64,000 bases of DNA from NCBI GenBank assembly GCA_030248065.1, contig JASAMV010006442.1, forward strand, positions 108,423-172,422, given 5' to 3'. This DNA comes from Rhynchonema sp. JSB1_4 (taxonomy: Eukaryota > Nematoda > Chromadorea > Monhysterida > Xyalidae). The notes under the pieces were generated by a model that had not been told where the DNA came from, ran no database searches, and saw only the letters and a program-made list of their open reading frames with translations. This document shows, one piece after another, positions 1 to 10,953 of this stretch. Every line of letters starts with the position of its first letter. The stretch's first letter is position 1. Position numbers and translations under genes: made by a program.

Positions 1-12
1 CAGCAATGTGGG

Positions 13-572
13 GTGTTTAGACAGCAATGTGGGCATCATAAAAATCAAATCATTTGGCACAAATTCTCAAAGTTGCGCCCAGGAAAAGCAGTTTACGACA
101 AACTATTGGGAACAAAATTCGGTGCGGTCCGGCCGAATTTCTACCTGCGGATTCAGGCATACTGCCTGATCAAAAAGCCCTCAAGGTGGCAGAATGTTTC
201 GCATGATTTTTGAAACTCATTACCTACAATTTCGCTTTTCTTTGTATTTCGAATTTCGACGAATATTGTTCCAGCGTTACAAGCAGAGCATGAAACATTA
301 AGCAGCCACGCATGAACAATTCGTTGACCTTCGAAATGTAAAGAAAAGCGAAATCCTATAGTTAGTGAGTTTCAAAAATCCTGCGAAACATTCTGTCGCC
401 TTGACATCTTTTTGATCAGGCAGTTTGCCTGAATGCGCAGGTAGAAATTCGACCGGTCCGCGCCGAGTTTTCTTCCCGACGGTTCCTATTAAATTGCTTC
501 TCCTGGGTACATGTCTGAGACTTTGTACTAAGGGATTTGACTTTTATGATGCCCACATTGCTGTCTAAACAC
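13..572. repeat. foldback element 1 (long terminal inverted repeats)
   Basis: The first ~275 bases are the reverse complement of the last ~275, with scattered mismatches. The outer ends read GTGTTTAGACAGCAATGTGG on one side and its complement on the other, centre near 292. Almost no unique spacer remains. Nothing in it encodes a transposase, so it is best read as a non-autonomous foldback or MITE-like element. The short ORFs inside are by-products of the palindrome. Confidence 0.85.
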
Positions 573-709
573 TTGTAAAGATTAAAAGGCGATTAGGAAC
601 GTGCAATTTCCCGTCTCATGAGCTCGTGGTTGGACTGCGCGTGCGCCATTCGGTGGTTATACATTGTGTCCGCAGGCGTCAGAGGTGTGCATGCGCACTG
701 TACGCGTAA

Positions 710-875
710 AGGCAAACTGCACCAACACGAGCCCAATTTCGAAGGTGGTGCGTGTTCAAAACGAATAGAAATTTGCATTCTACAACGTGTAGCATTTCCC
801 AAATCAGCAGCCACGTCAGAATGTTTCACTGTTCTGCCAGCTGCGAAATCGAGCTCATGTTGGTGCAGTTAGCCT
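710..875. repeat. small palindromic MITE, copy 1
   Basis: Ends are inverted copies of AGGCAAACTGCACCAACACG and the element is ~165 bp. The interior carries ACATTTCCCAAATCAGCAGC, also present in the copy at 5.9-6.06 kb, so this is a dispersed family. Two copies in one window with conserved ends and interior support a mobile non-autonomous element. Confidence 0.75.
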
Positions 876-3656
876 ATACATGCAGAGTTCACACAGTGTT
901 GCAGCTGGTACTGTAGTCTCCAGCTGTTGACGTCATCAAATCATTGTGATGTGATGTGTGGGTGAAGCATAGGTCACAATTTTCGTGAGCGGTTTTCTCT
1001 GGGCGATTAGTTGGCAATATATTGGTTATGAATTTGCAGCGGGCTGTCACGCATGGCTTTGCTTATTATGATGCTTGTTTTTGCATCGAACCGGAGACGC
1101 TCGATTAAGCCCCCATTGGTGGGCGGCGCATGTAATTGTAAGTTTTCCGAATAAGACGTTTGCGGCTTACTGGGGATAAATTTGTTGTTTCATAAAACGC
1201 AAGACAGGCGTTTGTCCCACATGAGTCCCCCAGGGGACATATCGGGTGCTTTGTTTACGAGTGCACTTCGTCGACCTTTTATGACACCAGTGGAGGGGCC
1301 ATTGGCCTGAGAAGGGGGCCACCATCTCGAAGAAAATGAGGAAAAGAACGCCCAAATCGCAGGATTTTCACCCTATTACATTTTAAAGGTCCAAAAAGCG
1401 CGCGCTTCGCGTGTCAGATGTACATTGTACACTAATGTTCATGAAATTCGGCAAAAAATTGCCCAATTGTAAACAAGCACTGGACAAAAATGATTTTTGA
1501 AGAATCAAACATCCACTGGACAAAAACGACTTTTGGGGTTTGCCCCCCCCCTGGCCAAAAGCTGGATCCGCCACTGCCTTATGATGTTCGCACACACACA
1601 CAGCAAAAAGCGACTCGTTCACTGCCCACCGTTTGAAAACGTAAGTTTCGTAAACATTTGGCAAGTTTGCCATGTTGATTGGCGCACCTTCACGTCTGAC
1701 TGAGTGTTTGTTTCGAACATCATGCATGGCTAGCTGCTTGCGTGGGTGGCTAAATGTTCCAAACAGCTACCGCCCCGCCACAAGTCACCCTATTCGCGGT
1801 TCCAAAGGTGTGCATAAGAAGCATCGATGACTGGTCTCTTATGGCTTCACACGTCATCGTATTGGGTGCACATTAACTGGAAAGGGTGGCCCAAAAATTC
1901 ATTGCTCACATAAAAGGAACAACTGGCGTGAAAAGGGGGAAATAGGCACCACACTGTAACAGGCAGAACGGATTACATCAACGTATTAGCAGGCGTTCCT
2001 TCGTGAACCTCGCTGTTGTTTACTTCTCCGAGCATAATGTTACCGATTTGGTACTACGATAGCTCGCGACCCAGGCCGTGTTTTCTCACATAAAAGGTAC
2101 ATACTGTATGCACGAGCAAAATAAGCGCCCAGTTTACAACAACACGCGTGCACAACTCAATACAACAACTACACTGGCGCCTGAAGTCCCCCACAGATGA
2201 TATGACTTAGCGAGAAACGCAGACACAAATGATTTTTGCACGGCTACTGGGCCGTATTTCGGAAAGTTTCCGAGCTTTTACAAGACACAGTGGACAAAAC
2301 ATTGACATTGTCACAAGCTTGGCCCAGCGTTGATCATTCCAACACACTGCAGCATGTAAAATGCTTCGCGTTGTAAAGCCAGGGGCTGGCCACTGCCACC
2401 GGGCAGCTGCGTATGGTTTTCAGCGCAGCTTCATAGGGGTTGCGATTGCAGCTTACGGGTTGAAGTGAAACGCTCTCTGGTACGCTCTTGTGCGGCTGGT
2501 AGAAAATAACGGTTAGGTAGTTGTTGTTTATTATTGAATGCTGACTTACAATGTACTACTCTTGTTCTTTCTTCAAGAAGCTTAGCGTCATTTTGTGTTT
2601 TGTTTCAGGCGCGGGTCAGACAGTTTTGTCGAATGCTGGACCCTTTCGCTTTTCGCAGACTGAATGACTCAGTTTTGAGTGAGTGGCGCACAATATTTTT
2701 TGCCATCTTGGCCGTTTGCGAACAGTTGCCTCAAACTTGTCATCGTTTACACCAAAAAAAGTTGCGCTTGACCTTTTTGGGGCTTTCAGTTCCGGTTCCG
2801 AAAAACGTTAGGGTGCATACAGAAGGAACCCAAATCGCACACCTTCCCGCGCAAAAAGTCGCATAAAAACTTCCTGGCTGTTGTTCACTTCACAAAGTGT
2901 CTGTGTTGTTTTCTGAGAATCAGTTTTGTCATCCCAACGCGTTTTTGTGTTCCCCAAATGAGAAATGTCGCAACGAAATGCTGAGCGCTGTGGAAACCTG
3001 CAATTATTCGGACATTTAGTAGATTTGAAGCTTCAGATTGTAGGGTAGTGTTAACCGTCGGGCACATTTTGGTACGATTTTCTCTCCTGAACAGGTTCTC
3101 CAAATTCTGTCTTGGAATTAATTCTCCACAATTCACTAATTACAACCGTATTTTCTTTCATCTCACCTCGAAATTTCTAGAAACATTCTGGGCGCAATAA
3201 AAATGTCTGCGCGGAATTGAATACGAATTGTTTTTGCCCAACAGCGTTCTGCTTCGGTCGTGAAGGTTAATCGCGCGCACACGTACACATTTTAGTTGGA
3301 AAGCGGCTTGTTTTTTTGCGATATTTTCGACATTTTGACCTTTATACCACCTGCGCTCTCCGTCTAGCACTTGTGTTGTAATGTACTGTGTACCTACAGT
3401 ATAGCTGACTCAACTAAATAATGAAAAGCTCAATTTCGTGACGCCATTTTTCTTGAATATGTAGCTGCCTTGAAATAAAACTCCTACACCAATTTTTGTG
3501 TTTGCCATGGTGTTTCACGGAGTTGCAGCAAACCACCTGGACTGGTAAAAACATCCAAATTTAATGATACATTCCAGGATTTCAATCACAACAAACCCCA
3601 CAAACATACCGTAATCGGTCCATTCCAAGCCAGTTACCGTAGTCTACCGTACCGAT
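876..3656. other. intergenic DNA, no convincing gene
   Basis: I see no spliceable coding exon here. Open frames are short, overlap on both strands and lack protein-like composition. This stretch lies upstream of profilin and presumably holds its promoter, but I recognise no specific element. Confidence 0.5.
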
Positions 3657-5504
3657 ATGGCCGACGGCTGGACGCAGCTTGTTCAGGCGCAACTCATACA
3701 GACGGGCAAGGTGATCAAAGGTGCCATATGCGGGATGGACGGCACGTTATGGGGCATCAGTGAGGGATTCAGTGTGAGTGCGGGAAAATATTGTTAATGT
3801 CCAGAACTTTGCCTCGACTGTGGCCTCCCACATCGTCCTTTCGCCTTGACAAGACAGGCTAACAGAAAGGGTACAAAGTGAAATCGAAAATTGTTGTGGA
3901 CCTCGTGTGGCACTAGCAGCGTGTGCCTTTTGGGCACTTCTGGTTCAATAATGCCCCATTCTTATGTACATATCAGGGTTGGGCAAAAGGGTTAACCGGC
4001 AAAAAACGCTTTTTGCAAAATTGGATGCCCAGATCCCCAATATCTGTACAATAAGGTTAAAAAACGAGCATTTTTAGAAGGAATAGTTAAATAGAGTAAT
4101 TCTGCACGTTCCAGAGGCAACACAAACGTGTTTCAACTCAACCCTTTTCTGGCGTGTTAAGCATTCCATATCACTATCAGTCTCACATCATGGAACCAAA
4201 TTGCCCGGAGTCATCCTTCCTTGATAATAACACTACTATATCGACGTTTGATGAAATTTGTCGATAAGTTTTTTTGAACATTTGGGGCTTTTAAAATTAG
4301 GGTAATTTCCTTGGAGATGGTCGTATTGACATCCGAAACATACGACAAAATGCTCTCACAAAAAGACAGTCGCGTGGTCGGTGGCCGGACAATTGAGCAA
4401 AGCACATTTGAGCAAGACCACTTTGAGCAAGTGAAAAAGAGCAAGACCAAAAGAGCAGAGCACTTATTTTGTTCCAATGGCTTAGGCTTAGGCTGATTTT
4501 GGTGTCAGGCTTAGGCTTAGGCTTAGGCATACACTTAAGATTAGTTTTGTGTTTGGGCTTAGGCTTAGGCTCAGGCCTATTCGTTTTTAGGTTCTGCTCT
4601 TTTGGACTCTGCTCTTTTTCACTTGCTCAAAGTGGTCTTGCTCAAATGTGCTTTGCTCAATTGCCCGTCCGCCGCGTGGTCACATGCTAAAGCCGACCCT
4701 AGTGCAATGTCGGCACAGTGGATAGCGGCCCATCATTTCCAGTCTTCTATCCTTCCACATGTTCCCATTTTCTCAGATTTCGCCTGAAGAATGCCAGTCC
4801 GCAGCCCGTGGCTTCACCAACGCCCAATCAGTGCTCGGCAGCGGACTCAAGTTCGAAGGCGAAAAGTACTTTGTCCTGCAGGCGGATGATGAACGGATAA
4901 TGGGAAAGAAACAGTCAAGGGGATTCTTCATATACAAAACCAAACAAGGTATATGGGTTTGCTAATGAGGCTCAGATTTGCTGGATTTTTACAAGACAGT
5001 GAAACATCATCCGAAGTGATGTTACCTTTGTAGTGACTCAAGTTCTGAATCTTAAATGGTCAAGAAAAGCGGTTGACCTTTTACGATTCGGTATTCGAGA
5101 ATGACAAGAAGTCCAGATATGCGTTGCGGCTCTCGGGATAGAGCTTCGGAATTCGGAATGGAGGTTTATGGGAATTTATAGTTGCAAATTCCCAAAGCAT
5201 TGGCGTCAGCGGGCCAACTTTATCCGTCAAATTGCTTTAATTTTGGATAAATTACATTGCAGGGGTTGAGTTGCTAAGTGAGTGTTTGTCACTTGAGGTT
5301 ATCAACAGTCTACCCTTGTCCTGTCTGAGCGCCGAATGAGCCTCATAATGTAGTACAGTAGCTGACCCTTTATCCCTGCCTGATTGAAACATCAGCCCAT
5401 TTGCAGCTGTGATCATTGCCATCTACGGCGACGGCGTGCAGCCCGAACAGTGCAGCAAAGTGACGGGCGCACTGGCCGATTATTTCAAATCGATTGGCTA
5501 TTGA
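3657..5504 (+). CDS. profilin (three exons)
   Basis: Profilin binds monomeric actin and proline-rich ligands and promotes nucleotide exchange on actin in the cytoplasm. Exons are 3657-3773, 4777-4948 and 5407-5504, with GT-AG introns after codon 39 (phase 0) and within codon 97 (phase 1). The joined product is 128 residues, the normal length for the family. It starts MADGWTQLVQAQL, contains GFFIYKTKQ followed by AVIIAIYGDGVQPEQCSK, and ends TGALADYFKSIGY, the typical profilin C-terminal helix. From memory it most resembles nematode PFN-3-type profilins. The start is the first ATG in frame with the conserved N-terminal helix (context GAT ATG GCC). Intron 1 is ~1 kb and contains a foldback with telomere-like repeats; intron 2 is ~460 bp. 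No frame problem is seen. Confidence 0.93.
4385..4672. repeat. foldback with internal (TTAGGC)n-like repeats
   Basis: It lies in profilin intron 1. Arms of ~70 bp (4385-4460 and 4600-4672) are inverted copies of a CAATTGAGCAAAGCACATTT-type sequence built of GAGCAA motifs. Between them, 4480-4580 holds several short runs of GGCTTA, i.e. the nematode telomere hexamer TTAGGC read in one orientation, broken by diverged bases. It is an interstitial telomere-like repeat carried inside a foldback element. Confidence 0.75.
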
Positions 5505-5878
5505 TTGATTAATAATTATGATCAAATTGATCTGGTTGGTTAGCACGAATGCATCTGGGAAGCTGTGAAACATTCGGTTTATGCCAACATCATCATCATT
5601 TTTTTTGGCTTTTGAGCATTGCGATCTGGCAAATGTTTGAAACATCAAACGGAAAACGATGTTTTCGCAGTTTCTGGCGTGTACAGCTGTGTATAATTGT
5701 TCTGTTGCTGTATTTATATCGTTAAAACGTGTTATTATTTTGGTTTTTGATTTTTCTGCATTTTTTCGTTGTTGAGTTACACACAACTTTGTGTCAATGT
5801 GCCTTAAAGCGGATTTCATGACTTGCAGTGCGGTATTCGTGCCAAAATCTGGAACTTTTTCGTCTGTAAAAATATATA

Positions 5879-6063
5879 AGCGCAAACTACGCCAACACGA
5901 GTCCGATTTCGAAAGTGGTGTGCGTACAAAACAAATAGAAAGAGAAAGTTCTCATGCACCACGTTGTAATGCAACGTGTAACATTTCCCAAATCAGCAGC
6001 CACGTATGAATGTTTCACTAATCTGGCACCTCCGAAATCGGGCTCGTGTTGGTGTTGTTTTAC
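5879..6063. repeat. small palindromic MITE, copy 2
   Basis: This copy has the same organisation as 710-875: inverted ends with the CCAACACGAG core followed by a GATTTCG motif, and the shared interior ACATTTCCCAAATCAGCAGC. It begins ~375 bp beyond the profilin stop codon, probably in or near the 3' flank. Confidence 0.75.
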
Positions 6064-6389
6064 TTTACCTTGTGCATTTTCTAGGTAAAGAACATTAAAA
6101 GAACAACGTATTTCGACGAACATTTATACGTTTATTCACAGAGCGAAAGGCAATTCCCATGATTCACAAGACCCTTGCCTACCTTGTCGTGTCAGAGCTC
6201 CAGAATGAACGGTGGAGATACAAATTTACAAACAAACAGCGAATGATGTTCCCAAACGAGTTTCATGAAACAATTCAACCAAGAAGTTATAGGTGCCGAA
6301 TTCATTGACCTCTCTTTTTAGTGATGGTTTACCTCCCATAATGTGAAATCATCAATAATAGTGAATAACTTTCAAGAATTCCAAACTCA
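6064..6389. other. short intergenic gap
   Basis: AT-rich spacer between the MITE and the large hairpin. I see no coding potential or recognisable motif. Confidence 0.5.
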
Positions 6390-8058
6390 ATGTTAAAGGG
6401 CTCGGGACATAACCGAAGGAAGGGTAGCAGGACATATTGTTATATACCGTTGGAAAGCATTCCGACAGCCTATGTCACGCACAAATTTTAAGCCTTTTGG
6501 AGAATCGCTATCTATTGGTAGAGCGACTTTTCGTTCCAGAAAAAAGTGAATTTTTGCACAAATTGGAACGACCGGTGCAGAAACCCCAAATGAGTTGAAG
6601 GTCAAGTAACACATGGATTGGATTACAACAGCTTCTGAATAGCTTAGCATCACAACTTCAGTCGCTCAAAGCATTGCTTCACACGGTGAGGGTGCGAAAC
6701 GTTCCAAAAATCGGCCTTATTTTTCGACAACACAAGTTTGTCCCTAAATTTTGAGGCCACGCTTAGCGCTGCGGAAATAAGAATGCAATGGGGAAATAGA
6801 GCATCGTCCAAAGTACCAGAAAATAAGGTTTTTAAATTTTTTAACTCATGGCTGGCTCCGTGACAGGCCTAAAAATCCATTAAATTGCCGCTAAACTAGG
6901 TAGTTACATTTATCGCCAGAATTGCGACACATAAAGGCCACAGATTGTATCGGATTCGAAACAAAAAAATGAGAGAAACGTCTGGTTTAACAACCTATCA
7001 AGGTGCGAAGACTCCAAGGTCAACAGATTTCTCGGGGCAGCCGTACAAACCTGAATATGATATTCAGCTATAAATGCTCATTGTTAACAGCTATCGTAAA
7101 TGTGATAGCACCAAACAATGTATCTCGGGAGTAGCTTTCGAATGATATATAACAAGCCCCAATAAATTCTTACGCTTAAGGGCAGAGGTTAAAAAATTGC
7201 TTTTTTGACGATTCTGGAATGAACCGTCACGTCACCGTGTGCGATTTCGGAATTTTGACCGTTTCTTGTCCATAACAAGAGATAGTATGGGCATGTCATA
7301 CATCGTTCGATAGCTAATTCAGAGCTACATCGTTTGATGCTATTAAATATGCAATAGTTCTTAACAGCAACGACTTATAGCCAAATATCTTATTCAGGCT
7401 GGCATGGCTGCAGCAGCCGGACCATGGGGTTTGAAGTCTTGAAACTCGTCTAGATTGTTGGACTGTGCGTTTATCTGACTTTCTCGTTTCCAATGCAATG
7501 CAATACGTGGCTTATTTACATCACATTTCCGTCAATGAATGCAAGAATGCAGTTTAGTGGCAATTTTTAGGTCTTTTTCAGCCTGTCACGCCGCTATCTA
7601 AGTGTTTTAAAATTTAAAAACCTTATTTTCTGGTACTTTCGAAAATGCACTATTTTTCTATTGTATTTTCATTTCTGCAACACAAAGCGCGGCCTCAAAA
7701 TTTAGAGACAAACTTGTGTTTTCGAAAAATGTGGCCGATTTTCGGAACATTTCGCACCCTCACCGAATGAAGCAATGCTTTGAGTGACTGAAGTTCTCAT
7801 GATAAGTGATCCAGAAGCCGTTGTAATCCTATGCACGTGTTACTTGACTTTCAACTCATTTGTAGTTTCTGCACCGGTCGTTTCAAGTTGTGAAAAAATT
7901 CACTTTTTTCTGGAATGAAAAGTCGCACCACCAAGAGATAGCGAGTCTCTAAGGAGCTTAACATTTGTGCGTGACATAAGCTGTCACAGTGCTTTCCAAC
8001 GATGTATAACACTGCGCTCTGCTGCCCTTCCTTCGGTTGTGTCCCGAGCCCTTTAACC
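6390..8058. repeat. 1.67 kb long hairpin (foldback element)
   Basis: Bases from ~6393 onward pair with the reverse complement of bases back from ~8056, almost to the centre near 7224, so each arm is ~0.8 kb with only tens of bases of loop. Outer ends are TTAAAGGGCTCGGGACA with its complement. Matching internal blocks include 6700-6770 with 7680-7760, 6850-6900 with 7550-7600 and 7080-7160 with 7290-7370. Arms differ by many substitutions and small indels, indicating age. No long ORF or transposase is present. A transcript through it would fold into a long dsRNA. Confidence 0.9.
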
Positions 8059-8723
8059 TTCTCAATCTCAACCCTGCACTCTGTAGTTACTGAAATTGGC
8101 AAATCCCAGTCTTGTCACTAGAAAGAAGAATGCAGAAAAAGCAAATCCACGATTAAAAAGTGTGCACAAAAGCAGAATGCGCCCGTCTGAACTGGCGTTT
8201 CACCGACACAGCCCTCCTTGGAGCATCAGGGGTGCTCGCATTCGGCCGCAGGACGGGCGGACAGTGGGACATACGACGATGGTGGTCCGCGGACTCGGCA
8301 TGACCACTCGTCAGTAGGTACTCGCTGGACACGGAATTATGGTGCATCACCGGTTGGTGGCCGAGAAGGTGCTGGAAACATTTTGGAATTTTATAAACAT
8401 GAAAATGAGATGGAGGTGCATACGCAGCTCATGCAAACAGTGTGTCACCGCTCTGACGGGGACCTGGTGCACCCCGTCTGCGACATCATAATCGAAGTGG
8501 CCAAAATTCATGCAAAGTTCCCACTGGGTAACATTGTGTGCAACAGTTGGCCCTTGCGCACACAGTCCACGCACATGTACAGTGCGGATATCCGAGCAAG
8601 TGGCATTTGCAGTCGCAAGGGCTTGGGTGTCAACCACAGTGACTGGCGGTCGCAGCGGTTTGCTCCAGGCTCACCGTATGGAGCAAAGCAGCCCCAGCGG
8701 ACAATTGCGATGGTGTGGGCCTG

Positions 8724-9207
8724 TCATACTATGTGTGTTGTTGAGAATGGCAGCCGCCGCCTCTCCTCCAAATTGTGGAGAATGCCAGCCACCGCGGTTG
8801 ACCACAACACTGCAAATGCCGCCACTTGCTCGGCTCTCTTGTTGACACGTACCTGTTGGTCATAAAGATATTGGAATTGGTTGCTGTCATGTCCCATATT
8901 CTGTCGCACAAACTGGCGCACAACGTTTGGATTGGTCATATTCATGTGCTCTTCTGTTGATGGTCGGTCAAAGACGGCGCCTGTGAATGGTCTCATGAAC
9001 AAGTGACCAAAATCGACCACAAAAACAAAAGTCTGCGGACCTGGATACCAAGCCGGACGACGTTGCTGCCTTTGGAATCTAGGCGAGAGTGGTGAGCTCG
9101 GTTCTGATTTCGAGATCTGTTTCGAGATTGGGACGGGTGTGACAAGATGACCACGGTACGTTTCGGTTTGATCGACAGTTTTTACTTCCTCCTCCTCATC
9201 CGTGTGG
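8724..9207 (-). CDS. coding exon of an unidentified protein (C-terminal part)
   Basis: On the minus strand an acceptor (GGTCAG) at ~9208 opens a frame of ~160 codons with no stop until 8724. It begins with an acidic run (TDEEEEVK), then a Ser/Pro/Arg-rich linker and the segment FVFVVDFGHLFMRPFTGAVF. An Asn/Gln-rich part containing VVRQFVRQNMGHDSNQFQYL follows, and it ends in a basic tail. A possible donor (CAG/gtacgt) at 8853 could end the exon earlier. I do not recognise the family. Composition and the splice signal argue that it is real; upstream exons were not found. Confidence 0.45.
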
Positions 9208-9286
9208 CTGACCTATAACATGTTGAACCTTGCATCTTAACACAAATTTGTCTTCACTCGTGTGTGTGTCGCACTCATACAGTAGG

Positions 9287-9900
9287 TACATATGGGTGAT
9301 ATTTTCGAAACGGTGTAAAGGTCAGTTGGGTGTAAAGGTCGGTGGAAAGCTCGGTGTGAGAAAGTTCAGTGTAAGCTCGGTGTAAGCTTGAAACATTGCA
9401 CGCTGAGCAAGCAGCAGACGCGCGTTTCTAAACGAATGGTCAACTTTGACAGTCTGCTGTGCTAATGTAGATCGTTTGTTTGCAATCTAGTTCATTTAAG
9501 CTGGTTGCAGAAACGTTTTAAAGGAATATTTTTAAGTTGCCTGACATTCCGCCGTGAGGCTATTGAGAAATTGAACATTCACTGACGGCGGTACCAAAAA
9601 ATTTGATGCCGCTAACTGATCGCAGCACGAATTTAAAACGGCTCCATAAAAGGTCACGAAATTTATAAATATCGTTTAAAAACGCTTGTGCAACCAGCCT
9701 AAACAAACAATATTGCAAACAGACGATTCACACTTGCACAGCAGACTGTCAAAGTTGACCTTTCGTTTAGAAACGCGCGTCTGCTGCTGGCTCAGCGTGC
9801 ACTGTTTGAAGCTTACGCTGAACTTTCTCACACCGAGCGTTCCACCGACCCTTACACCCAACTGACCTTTACACCGTTTCAAAAATATCACCCTATGTAT
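9287..9900. repeat. foldback element with GGTGTAAAGGTC-type arms
   Basis: Left arm 9287-9540 and right arm ~9655-9900 are inverted copies, centre near 9593. The outer ends read ACATATGGGTGATATTTTCG and its near complement. The arms contain short internal repeats of GGTGTAAAGGTC. It abuts the next foldback at 9897 with no gap. No coding sequence is carried. Confidence 0.85.
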
Positions 9901-10574
9901 AGTCCAGCCACGAACTCATGAGACGACTTATTTTGAAGTTGACTTTTGCGGATCCAATAATGTTCCGGTTTCACGTACTGCAATTTCGGAAATAAAAGAA
10001 AGAGAAACGCTTGTATTTTTTAAAAACACGCTCTCCACCTCGCTCGTAAATTCCCTTTTGACTCCCAAAACATTTGTGTGTTGAACGACCTTGCTGTTCG
10101 CTTAAGCACGCAACGAATTGGTCAGCCAGCTGGAACCTGTCATCATGTCTCTCGGCGCGTTTTTGAATCTGGCCAAACAAGCTTTAAATGAGTCGTCTCA
10201 TGAGCTAGTGGTTGGACTATACACGTGCTCATGAGACGACTCTTTTCAAAGCTTGCTTGGCCAGATTCAAAAATGCGCCGGTTACACGGGTTTTCGCAAA
10301 CAAAACAAAGAGATTGGGCCGAGAGACATGATGACAAGTTCCAGCTGGCTGACCTCAATTTGTTGCGTGCTTACGCGAACAGCAACGTCGTTCAACACAC
10401 AAATGTTTTGGGAGTCAAAAGGGAATTTACGCACCGAGGTGGAGAGCGTGTTTTTAAAAAATGCATGTGTTTCTCTTTCTTTCATTTCCGAAATACGTGG
10501 AACCGGAACCTTATTGGATCCGTTCAAGTCAACTTCAAAATAAGTCGTCTCATGAGTTCGTGGCTGGACTATAC
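9897..10574. repeat. foldback element with TATAGTCCA ends
   Basis: A near-complete palindrome centred at ~10235 with arms of ~330 bp. Both ends read GTATAGTCCAGCCACGAACT outward-in, and an internal copy of the end motif (CTCATGAGACGACT) sits at the centre. The end motif recurs in the element at 22563-22895 and partly at 610-650, so this is a dispersed family. The TA flanks would suit a Tc1/mariner-type MITE, which is an inference. Confidence 0.85.
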
Positions 10575-10718
10575 GTTCGCGATGAACATTGCTGCACCCT
10601 CTCTGTGCGCTGTGTTTTCCTGGTGTTTTTTCTAAGTACCTCTACTCCAAACATGGCATTTTTATCACGTACTTATCTTTGGCCTCGTGTTAGGGGTCCC
10701 TAAATTTTATGGCTTATT

Positions 10719-10827
10719 GTCAAATGACCTCGTCAACTCACCGCGCGAGCAAACGCGAGAAATACTACATGGCATTCGGGTGTGTTGTCGACTCTATGTA
10801 CAAAGTGAGTTGACGAAATGATTTGAC
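10719..10827. repeat. 109-bp MITE-like inverted repeat
   Basis: Ends are inverted copies of GTCAAATGACCTCGTCAACT with a few mismatches. The interior is ~60 bp and unrelated to the neighbours. It lies ~130 bp downstream of the globin-like gene's stop codon. Confidence 0.65.
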
Positions 10828-10953
10828 CGCTTCAGTTGACCACTGTAATGTTAGCCACCTGTATCTGTATGTGCTGCTGTGTCTGCTGGATGGTCATGGG
10901 CACCGAAGCACGATGTCGTCGTGTTTGACATTTCCACTTGGTCACCGAGCTAA

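Noticed and set aside
8218..8865. 215-codon ORF on the plus strand
   Set aside because: The minus strand is also open over much of it, there is no recognised motif or splice-linked partner, and it overlaps the better-supported minus exon at 8.72-9.2 kb. It remains a possibility only.
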